Assembly (NCBI GenBank): GCA_947489705.1
Contig: CANLEQ010000002.1
Location: 124,001 to 188,000 of the forward strand
Reading direction: 5' to 3'
From: an uncultured Paracoccaceae bacterium
GTDB lineage: Bacteria; Pseudomonadota; Alphaproteobacteria; Rhodobacterales; Rhodobacteraceae
DNA: 64,000 bases
Shown in pieces: positions 17,635 to 24,450 of the stretch; within the stretch, counting starts at the first letter, position 1, and every line of letters starts with the position of its first letter. The notes beneath the pieces are model-generated. The model did no database searches. It saw nothing but the letters and a program-made list of their open reading frames with translations, and was not told the DNA's origin. The position numbers and the translations under genes are program-made.

Positions 17635-18147
17635 ATGCCTGATCACCTCATCGACGACGTCACCGGCCCGCTGACCGCTTGCGGGACGGAATGGGGGCTG
17701 GTGTCGGACCGGGTGATGGGGGGCGTGTCGGAGGGCGCGCTGACCACGCAGGAGGTCGCGGGCCGGCGGGCGCGGCGCCTGACGGGCGAGGTGAGCCTCG
17801 AGAATGACGGCGGGTTCCTCCAGATGACGCTGGACCTGCGCCCGGACGGTGCCGCGATGGATGGGTCGGGCTTTGCGGGGATCGAGCTTGCCGTGCGCGG
17901 CAACGGGGCGGAGTACAACATCCACCTGCGCACCGACGACGTGCGGCATTCGTGGCAGAGCTATCGGCTGACCTTCGTCGCGCCGGAGCGCTGGACGACG
18001 CATCGGCTCACCTTCGCCGATGCCCGGCCTCACCGGATCGACGCGCCCTTCAGGCCAGACCGCCTTCGCCGCATCGGCCTCGTGGCGATCGGGCGCGAGA
18101 TGCGCGCGCATCTCGCGCTGTCGCGGATCGCCTTCTACGGGGCGTGA
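17635..18147 (+). CDS. CIA30-family (complex I intermediate-associated protein 30-like) protein
   Basis: A 170-residue soluble protein with the CIA30/NDUFAF1 jelly-roll pattern: WGLVSDRVMGGVSEG near the N-terminus, FAGIELAVRGNG in the middle and a final strand pair ending RIAFYG. In mitochondria the domain assists complex I assembly; in bacteria its role is mostly uncharacterised and nuo genes are not adjacent here. It is divergent from the binding-protein gene of the Liv operon and convergent with bioY (7-bp gap). Domain assignment is confident, function open. Confidence 0.82.
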   Translation: MPDHLIDDVTGPLTACGTEWGLVSDRVMGGVSEGALTTQEVAGRRARRLTGEVSLENDGGFLQMTLDLRPDGAAMDGSGFAGIELAVRGNGAEYNIHLRTDDVRHSWQSYRLTFVAPERWTTHRLTFADARPHRIDAPFRPDRLRRIGLVAIGREMRAHLALSRIAFYGA

Positions 18148-18154
18148 GCCGCGC

Positions 18155-18700
18155 TCAGCCGCGCGAGACCACGCTGCGCGGGCGTGCGCGGTAGAGGATG
18201 GTGGTGATCATCCCCGCCAGCACCGCCTTGATCACGTCGCCCGGCACGAATGCCGTCGACAGCGCCGCCGCCTCGAGCCAGCCGCGATCGAGGATGATCG
18301 ACATGCCGGTAATCCCGCAGACGTAGAGCACCACGATCCCGCCGAGCACCGAGGCGATCCCCGCGGCCAGTCCCATCGGCAGGCGCCAGAGCCGCTCGGT
18401 GATCCAGCCCGTGGCGAAGGCCGCGACGGGAAACCCGACGAAGAAGCCGACCGTCGGCCCCGCCAGCACGCCGAGCCCGCCGCGCCCGCCCGACAGAAGC
18501 GGCAGGCCCAGCAGGACGAGCGCCATGAAGAGCAGCGCGGCCAGCGCGCCGCGTTTCGCGCCGAGCACCGTTCCCGCCAGCATGACGCCCAGCGTCTGCG
18601 CCGTGACCGGTACGCCGAAGGCCAGCGTGACCTGCGGGATCAGCCCCAGCGCCGCGATGAGCGCCGCGAACATCGCGATGAGGGTGAGGTCACGTTCCAT
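18155..18700 (-). CDS. bioY: Biotin transporter substrate-specificity subunit BioY
   Basis: A 181-residue membrane protein with about six transmembrane segments and the BioY pattern: GVPVTAQTLGVMLAG near the N-terminus, then LGLPLLSGGRGGLGVLAGPT, the conserved Gly-rich loop of biotin S-components. I take the ATG at 18700, which has GGAAGA upstream and overlaps bioN by 11 bases. With BioM and BioN it forms an energy-coupling-factor biotin importer. Confidence 0.93.
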   Translation of the reverse strand: MERDLTLIAMFAALIAALGLIPQVTLAFGVPVTAQTLGVMLAGTVLGAKRGALAALLFMALVLLGLPLLSGGRGGLGVLAGPTVGFFVGFPVAAFATGWITERLWRLPMGLAAGIASVLGGIVVLYVCGITGMSIILDRGWLEAAALSTAFVPGDVIKAVLAGMITTILYRARPRSVVSRG

Positions 18701-19313
18701 TGGGTCTTCCTTCGTCGATGAGCCCGCCGCGGGCGCGCAGAGCATCCGCGACGTGGTCGGCATCGTCAAGCGCGGTAATGGCCAGCGGCACGACGATCCG
18801 CCAGGAGGGCCGTCGGGCGGACCGCGCCCGCCACGCGCTCGCCAGTTGCGTGCCCCGCGCGGCCAGTGCCGGCGCGAAGCGCAGCACCAGCGCCATGCCG
18901 AGCTCCAGCGGACGTGTCGAGACCCCGAACCGGCGCAAGGGCGCGGCCAGGCGGCGGATGACGGCGATCATGTCGTCGAGCCGGGTGGTCATCGTCACCA
19001 GCGTCGCCGCCCCCACCGCCGACAAAAGGCGCAGCGACAGGATCGCGCCCTCGCGCAGATCGCCCTCGATGCCGTTCCAGACCAGCAGAACGGCCACGAA
19101 GGGCCAGAGCGCGCGCAGCCGTCGCAGCCCCGCTGCGGCGAAGACCCGGCCGGGCGCCAGGAACAGCCCCAGGACGACAAGTGCCGCGAGGGTCTGGCCG
19201 AGGAGGCTCTCGAGCGCGAAGAGGCCCAGCGTCGCGAGGCCCAGCGCGCCGAGCTTCGCGCCCGCCGGCCAGCCATGCGCGCGCGTCCGGACGGGCGAGG
19301 TCAGCGCGAGCAT
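18690..19313 (-). CDS. bioN: Energy-coupling factor transporter transmembrane protein BioN
   Basis: A 207-residue EcfT-type protein with hydrophobic segments in the N-terminal half and a cytoplasmic C-terminal region carrying Ala-Arg-rich coupling motifs (SAWRARSARR area), which in the family contact the ATPase. It lies between bioM (6-bp gap) and bioY (11-bp overlap). Confidence 0.9.
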   Translation of the reverse strand: MLALTSPVRTRAHGWPAGAKLGALGLATLGLFALESLLGQTLAALVVLGLFLAPGRVFAAAGLRRLRALWPFVAVLLVWNGIEGDLREGAILSLRLLSAVGAATLVTMTTRLDDMIAVIRRLAAPLRRFGVSTRPLELGMALVLRFAPALAARGTQLASAWRARSARRPSWRIVVPLAITALDDADHVADALRARGGLIDEGRPNGT

Positions 19314-19319
19314 GGTGCG

Positions 19320-20018
19320 TTACGCATCTCGGGCGCCGATCCGCCGCATCTCGGCCTCGTATTGCCCGAGCACGTCGGGGCCCCCTTCGGCCGCGATCCG
19401 CCCCTGGTCGAGCCAGACGACATGATCGCAATTCCGAAGGTCGGCGGGATCGTGGCTGATATGGACGAGTGCGGCGTCGAGCGCGTCGAGCCTACGCGCA
19501 AGGCGCATGCGCGTCGGGATGTCGAGGCCGGAGAACGGCTCGTCGAGGATGATGACGCGCGGCCCCATCGCGAGGATCGCCATCAGGCAGACCAGCTGCT
19601 TCTGGCCGTGCGAGAGGTCGTTCACGGGGCGCGGTCCCCATTCGGCGCAGCCGAACCGCGCGAGCATCTCCGCCACGCGGCGGCCGGCCTCCGCCGGCGC
19701 GACCCCTTGCTGGCCGAGCCCGAATTGCAGCTCCTCTGCCACGGTGGGAAAGATGATCTGATGATCGGGGTTCTGGAACAGCAGCCCGACGGCCCCGATT
19801 GCGGCACGACGGTCGTGCACCACGTCCACCCCGGCAACGCGCAGGCGACCTTCTATCGCGAGCAGTCCCGTCAAGGCGCGCGCGAGCGTCGACTTGCCCG
19901 ACCCGTTGCGCCCGACAATGCCGATCCGCCGCGCATCCGTGCGAAGCGTCAGCCCTTGCAGGATGGCATGTCCGTCGAGCCGGTAGCTAACGTGGGAAAG
20001 ATCGAGCACGGATGTCAT
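19320..20018 (-). CDS. bioM: Energy-coupling factor ATPase BioM
   Basis: A 232-residue ABC ATPase: Walker A GRNGSGKST, the Q-loop segment LLFQNPDHQI typical of ECF ATPases, signature LSHGQKQLV, Walker B VIILDEPFSGLD and switch LVHISHD. The order bioM-bioN-bioY on the minus strand is the standard tripartite biotin transporter. It starts 34 bp after the serine hydrolase stop. I see no BioR-type TTATxxATAA palindrome in that gap, so it may be expressed from further upstream. Confidence 0.93.
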   Translation of the reverse strand: MTSVLDLSHVSYRLDGHAILQGLTLRTDARRIGIVGRNGSGKSTLARALTGLLAIEGRLRVAGVDVVHDRRAAIGAVGLLFQNPDHQIIFPTVAEELQFGLGQQGVAPAEAGRRVAEMLARFGCAEWGPRPVNDLSHGQKQLVCLMAILAMGPRVIILDEPFSGLDIPTRMRLARRLDALDAALVHISHDPADLRNCDHVVWLDQGRIAAEGGPDVLGQYEAEMRRIGARDA

Positions 20019-20052
20019 CGCGCCGCTCTTACCCCGGGGAGCGACGAAATGA

Positions 20053-21057
20053 CTAGCCGCTCGCGACGAGGGTCATGGCCTCTTCGACCAGTTCCATGAG
20101 ATCGCCGAAATACCCTTCGGACCGGGCGGGCTGATCCGGATCGGAGGTGATCACCATGGTCAGCCCGAGCGCGGGCGCCACGCAGATCACCTGACCGCCA
20201 TAGCCCCGCGCGAGCGCGTAATCCGCCCCCGCATGCCGCCCGAGAAACCAGCCGAGCCCGTATCCCAGGCCCGACCAGCGCGAGCGGGTGCGACCCTGCC
20301 ACGAGGCCACAACGTAGTCAGCGCCGATCACGCGGGTGCCGTTCCAGACGCCGTCCTGGCGATACATCTCGCCGAAGCGCAGCATCGCGTCGGGGCTGAG
20401 CGCCATCTGGTTGCCGCCCATGTAGCGGCCCTGCGGATCGCGGGTCCAGGGCGGGATGTCGATCCCGAGCGGCCCGCCGAGGCGCTGCCGCGCCTGATCG
20501 AGCAGCGACAAGTCCGTCACCTCCGACAGGATCGCGCCCAGCACATGGGTGGAGCCGGTGGAATAGAGCATCCGTCCGCCGGGCTCGGTCACGAAATCAC
20601 GCCCCAGCGCATCCGCGACCCAGTTGCCGCTGGAAATCCAGGCGCCGTAATTGCCGCCCGAGGTCCGCTCGAGTCCCGCCTGCATGGCTAGGAGGTTCTC
20701 CAGCGTGAGATCGGCCACGCGCGGATCGGCCCCGGACGGGATCAAACCGGGTGCCAGATCGCCGATCGTGGCGTCGATTCCCGCGATTTCGCCCCGGTCG
20801 ATCGCGCATCCCACAAGCGCCGAGACAATGGTCTTGGAGACCGATTTGACGTTGACGGGCGTGCCGAGCGCGGGGCCCGCGAAGACCCGGGCCACGCGCC
20901 GCTCGCCGTCGACGGCCACGATCATGGCCCGGATCTGGTCGAAGGCGGCGGCCCGGTCCGACAGCGCCGCCCAGCCATCCGCTCTGGCCGCGCGGGCGGG
21001 ACGCGCGACGGACGCGGCGGCCAGACCCGCCAGCAGGGTGCGGCGATCCAGCCTCAT
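20053..21057 (-). CDS. Serine hydrolase, beta-lactamase/class C PBP fold, exported
   Basis: A 334-residue protein with an N-terminal DRRTLLAG twin-arginine-like export signal. The SVSK tetrad (72-75) is the SxxK nucleophile motif of class C beta-lactamase-related hydrolases. A later YSTGSTHVLG segment supplies the Tyr motif and GYGGQ serves as the third (KTG-equivalent) motif. Such enzymes act on D-amino-acid peptides or esters; substrate not predictable. Its start overlaps the quinone oxidoreductase stop by 4 bases, placing it in the run with coq9 and bioMNY. Confidence 0.83.
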   Translation of the reverse strand: MRLDRRTLLAGLAAASVARPARAARADGWAALSDRAAAFDQIRAMIVAVDGERRVARVFAGPALGTPVNVKSVSKTIVSALVGCAIDRGEIAGIDATIGDLAPGLIPSGADPRVADLTLENLLAMQAGLERTSGGNYGAWISSGNWVADALGRDFVTEPGGRMLYSTGSTHVLGAILSEVTDLSLLDQARQRLGGPLGIDIPPWTRDPQGRYMGGNQMALSPDAMLRFGEMYRQDGVWNGTRVIGADYVVASWQGRTRSRWSGLGYGLGWFLGRHAGADYALARGYGGQVICVAPALGLTMVITSDPDQPARSEGYFGDLMELVEEAMTLVASG

Positions 21058-22046
21058 TCGCCCGCGACCTTCAGGACGATCTTGCCCATGTGGTTCGAGC
21101 TTTCCATGAGGGCATGGGCTTCGGCGGCATCGACGAGATCGAAGGTGCTATCGAGGATCGGCGCGACCTTGCCGGCGGCCAGGAGCGGCCAGACATGCGT
21201 GCCGAGCGCCTCGGCGATGCGGCCCTTGGCAAGATCGCTTTGCGGCCGCAGGGTCGAGCCGGTGATGGTCAGACGTCGCATCATGACCTGGGCGAAGTTC
21301 AACTCCGCCTTGGGGCCGCCCAGGAACGCGATCTGCACCAGCCGCCCATCGTCGGCCAGCGCCTTGACGTTGCGGGGAATGTAATCCCCGCCCACCATGT
21401 CTAGGATCAGGTCCGCGCCGCCCTCGCCGCGCAGGATCTCGACGAAATCCTCACGCTTGTAGTTGATCGCGCGCTCGGCCCCCAGATCGGCGCAGAACGC
21501 GCATTTCTCGTCCGTCCCCGCGGTCGCGAAGACCCGTGCCCCCCATTCGCGGGCGAGCTGGATCGCGGTCGTGCCGATCCCCGAGGAGCCGCCATGAACG
21601 AGGAACCGCTCGCCGCCCGTGAGGCGGCCCCGCTCGAAGACGTTGCTCCAGACGGTAAAATACGTCTCCGGCAGGCAGGCGGCCTGCTGCATCGACAGGC
21701 CATCCGGGACGGGCAGGCAATGCGCGCCGGGCGTGCGGACAAACTCGGCATAGCCTCCGCCCGGCAGCAAGGCGCAGACGCGGTCGCCGACCGTCCAGCC
21801 GGCGCCCTCGCCCACCTCGACGATCTCGCCCGAACATTCGAGCCCGGGCAGGTCGCTGGCACCTTCTGGCGGGGCGTAGGCACCTGCGCGTTGCAGCGCG
21901 TCGGGACGGTTGACCCCGGCGAAGGCGATGCGGATCACGACCTCGCCCGCGCCGGCGCGGGGCACCTCGCGTGTCACGGGCTTCAGGACCTCGGGGCCGC
22001 CGGGCGCCGAGATCTCGACGACGTTCATGCTGTCCGGCAAAGTCAT
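21054..22046 (-). CDS. NAD(P)H quinone oxidoreductase (medium-chain, zinc-free)
   Basis: A 330-residue medium-chain dehydrogenase/reductase with the Rossmann motif GGSSGIGTTAIQLA and the quinone-oxidoreductase hallmark FAGVNRPDALQRAG near the N-terminus; zinc-binding cysteines are absent. This matches the PIG3/QOR branch. The ATG at 22046 overlaps the coq9 stop by 4 bases (ATGA); MNVVEI at 22028 is an alternative. Pairing with COQ9 suggests a quinone-linked role, but substrate is inferred only. Confidence 0.86.
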   Translation of the reverse strand: MTLPDSMNVVEISAPGGPEVLKPVTREVPRAGAGEVVIRIAFAGVNRPDALQRAGAYAPPEGASDLPGLECSGEIVEVGEGAGWTVGDRVCALLPGGGYAEFVRTPGAHCLPVPDGLSMQQAACLPETYFTVWSNVFERGRLTGGERFLVHGGSSGIGTTAIQLAREWGARVFATAGTDEKCAFCADLGAERAINYKREDFVEILRGEGGADLILDMVGGDYIPRNVKALADDGRLVQIAFLGGPKAELNFAQVMMRRLTITGSTLRPQSDLAKGRIAEALGTHVWPLLAAGKVAPILDSTFDLVDAAEAHALMESSNHMGKIVLKVAGE

Positions 22047-22717
22047 CGCACGCGCCTGCCGCCGGGAAAGCCGCCGAGCCCCGCGGGCTTGCGCACCCGC
22101 GACAGCGCCCAGTTCGGGCCGGCCATCAGGGCGCGGCCCACGGCGTTGTTCGCGACGCCCGCCTTGAACCGCTCGATCCGCATCACGTCTTCGATCCGGC
22201 GGTCGAGAAACGCCCAGGTGTCCTGCGCCTCGAGGGAATCGTCGCCCAGCCAGAAGAGGATGGTGGAGCCGTAGACCCCCGACAGCGTCGCGCGCTTGGT
22301 GTACCAGTTCACGTCGTCCGACGTGTCGCCGAGCGTGTCGAGGATCCGGTCGGCCGTGCCCCAGATGGCGCGGCTGCCATCGGCGGCGTATTGCGGCAGG
22401 GCGAAGAGCGTGGTGCCGCGGCGCACGGCCTCCTTGTCCTCGACCACCTCGATGCGGGTCCGCACCGCGCGCGTCACCCGCTCGCGGAACTTCAGCGACG
22501 AGAGGTCCTCGGCGCGCAGGCGCTTGGCCATCCGGTCGTCGCCGCGCCGGTGGAAGGCCAGCGCCATGTCGACCGCGCCGCGTGGGAAGAGGGCACGTGC
22601 CTCGGCGGGCGCGATCCCGGCGTCGCGCGCGGCGGCGCGAAGCGTCGTCTCGCTCCAGCCGTCGAAGGGCACGTGCATCATCGCCGCATCGAGCAGCGCG
22701 TCTGTGGGATCGTGCAT
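22043..22717 (-). CDS. COQ9-family ubiquinone biosynthesis accessory protein
   Basis: A 224-residue protein with a TetR-like helical N-terminus and the COQ9 signature in the middle: SAIWGTADRILDTLGDTSDDVNWYTKR-type sequence in which GDTSDDVNWYTKR is the key block, followed by LSGVYGSTILFWL. COQ9 binds lipids and presents quinone intermediates to hydroxylases such as COQ7. It leads the minus-strand run with the quinone oxidoreductase and is divergent from rpsU. Confidence 0.92.
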   Translation of the reverse strand: MHDPTDALLDAAMMHVPFDGWSETTLRAAARDAGIAPAEARALFPRGAVDMALAFHRRGDDRMAKRLRAEDLSSLKFRERVTRAVRTRIEVVEDKEAVRRGTTLFALPQYAADGSRAIWGTADRILDTLGDTSDDVNWYTKRATLSGVYGSTILFWLGDDSLEAQDTWAFLDRRIEDVMRIERFKAGVANNAVGRALMAGPNWALSRVRKPAGLGGFPGGRRVR

Positions 22718-22739
22718 GATGTCTCCAATTCAAAGGCTC

Positions 22740-22769
22740 TTGCTGGACAAAGTAGCGAGCCCCTGCTAG
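22740..22769 (+). promoter_or_regulatory. Candidate rpsU promoter
   Basis: TTGCTG (22740-22745) and TGCTAG (22764-22769) are separated by 18 bases and sit 57-86 bases upstream of rpsU. The -35 is acceptable and the -10 is poor against TATAAT. Offered because rpsU must have its own promoter in this divergent gap. Confidence 0.28.
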
Positions 22770-22825
22770 AAGACCAACCTCCTGCACTTGATGTAACACA
22801 AACTTAGAAAGGTGGTGAAAACCAC

Positions 22826-23032
22826 ATGCAGGTCAGCGTTCGCGACAACAACGTCGATCAGGCGCTTCGTGCCCTGAAAAAGAAACTCCAGCGTGAGGGT
22901 GTCTTTCGCGAAATGAAGCTCAAGCAGCATTTCGAGAAACCCTCGGAGAAGAAGGCGCGCGAAAAGGCCGAGGCCATCCGCCGGCAGCGCAAGCTCGCCC
23001 GGAAGAAGGCCCAGCGCGAAGGCATGCTCTAA
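22826..23032 (+). CDS. rpsU: 30S ribosomal protein S21
   Basis: A 68-residue basic protein, [20 protein letters not shown] at the N-terminus and a Lys/Arg-rich helical tail, the canonical bS21 of alphaproteobacteria. A GAAAGGTGG ribosome site precedes it. It stands alone and is followed by a strong terminator. Confidence 0.97.
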   Translation: MQVSVRDNNVDQALRALKKKLQREGVFREMKLKQHFEKPSEKKAREKAEAIRRQRKLARKKAQREGML

Positions 23033-23062
23033 GCATCCTTTGCCGCCTGAACGATACCGAGG

Positions 23063-23095
23063 CCCCCGGACATGCGCGTTCGGGGGTTTTTCTTT
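23063..23095 (+). terminator. Rho-independent terminator of rpsU
   Basis: CCCCCG (23063-23068) pairs with CGGGGG (23081-23086), with possible extra A-T/G-T pairs inside, and is followed directly by TTTTTCTTT. It begins about 30 bases after the rpsU stop. Confidence 0.9.
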
Positions 23096-23162
23096 GCCCC
23101 GCCTGTCCGGCATGTCCCGCACCGCGGCGCGTGTCGCATCTTCAGACCGAAGGACCAAGGCA

Positions 23163-24428
23163 ATGGATCATTTCCTTTATCGAGACGGCCGTCTCTTTGC
23201 CGAGGACGTGGCCCTCGACACGATCGCGGCCGAAATCGGCACGCCGTTCTACTGCTATTCCGCGGCGACCCTGACGCGGCATTTCGGGCTTTTCGACGAG
23301 GCGCTCGAGGGGCTCGACCATCTGGTCTGCTTTGCGATGAAATCGCTGTCGAACGTCGCGGTGCTCAAGCTGCTGGGCGATCTCGGAGCGGGCGTCGACG
23401 TGGTCTCGGGCGGCGAATATGCGCGGGCGCGGGCCGCCGGGATTCCGGGCGAACGGATCGTCTTTTCGGGCGTTGGCAAGACACGCGACGAGATGGCACA
23501 GGCCCTCGAAGGCGGACTCCGCCAGTTCAACGTCGAATCCGAACCCGAGCTGCTCGTCCTCGACGCGGTGGCGAGGTCGATGGGGCGGCGCGCGCCGATC
23601 ACGCTACGCGTCAATCCTGACGTCGACGCGCAGACCCACGAAAAGATCGCCACCGGGCGCAAGGAGGACAAGTTCGGCGTGCCCCTCGCCCGGGCGCGCG
23701 ACATATACGCGCAGGCCGCCATACTTGAGGGCATCGAGGTGGTGGGCATCGACGTCCATATCGGCAGCCAGCTCACCTCGCTGGCGCCGTTCGAGGCCGC
23801 CTACGGCAAGATCGCGCGTCTGACCGAAGAGTTGCGCGCGGACGGCCATGACATCCGGCGCCTCGACCTCGGCGGCGGCCTCGGCATTCCCTATATCCGC
23901 GACAATGAGATGCCCCCCCTTCCCAGCGATTACGGCGCGATGGTGCATCGGACCCTCGGCCATCTCGGCTGCGAGATCGAGATCGAGCCCGGGCGACTCA
24001 TCTCGGGCAATGCGGGCGTTCTGGTCTCTCGCGTCCTTTACGTGAAGGAGGGCGAGGATCGCACCTTCCTGATCCTCGATGCCGGGATGAACGATCTCGC
24101 GCGGCCCGCCATGTACGGGGCCTGGCACGACGTCGTCCCGCTAGTCGAACCCGCCGCAGGAACCCCGCGCCGACCCGTCGACATCGTGGGCCCGGTCTGC
24201 GAATCGGGCGACACCTTCGCCCGGGCGCGCGACATGCCGCCGCTCGCTGCGGGCGATCTGGTCGCGTTCCGCAGCGCGGGCGCCTATGGCGCGGTGATGT
24301 CGTCGGAATACAATTCCCGTCCGCTGGTCCCCGAAGTGCTGGTCCGGGGCGATCACAGCGCTGTCATTCGCGCGCGGCCGACATTTGACGATATGATCAA
24401 ACGCGATATCGTACCTTCATGGCTGTGA
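23163..24428 (+). CDS. lysA: Diaminopimelate decarboxylase
   Basis: A 421-residue fold-III PLP enzyme (EC 4.1.1.20) making lysine from meso-DAP. The PLP lysine is Lys60 in FAMKSLSN. Glycine-loop segment DLGGGLGIPY and the C-terminal dimer-interface motif CESGDTFA, with the conserved Cys, are present. The ATG at 23163 gives the family N-terminus DHFLYRDGRLFAED. It lies 22-60 bp ahead of the TIGR02302-type gene on the same strand. Confidence 0.95.
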   Translation: MDHFLYRDGRLFAEDVALDTIAAEIGTPFYCYSAATLTRHFGLFDEALEGLDHLVCFAMKSLSNVAVLKLLGDLGAGVDVVSGGEYARARAAGIPGERIVFSGVGKTRDEMAQALEGGLRQFNVESEPELLVLDAVARSMGRRAPITLRVNPDVDAQTHEKIATGRKEDKFGVPLARARDIYAQAAILEGIEVVGIDVHIGSQLTSLAPFEAAYGKIARLTEELRADGHDIRRLDLGGGLGIPYIRDNEMPPLPSDYGAMVHRTLGHLGCEIEIEPGRLISGNAGVLVSRVLYVKEGEDRTFLILDAGMNDLARPAMYGAWHDVVPLVEPAAGTPRRPVDIVGPVCESGDTFARARDMPPLAAGDLVAFRSAGAYGAVMSSEYNSRPLVPEVLVRGDHSAVIRARPTFDDMIKRDIVPSWL

Positions 24429-24450
24429 CGACGGGCTGAGGCGTCCGCGC

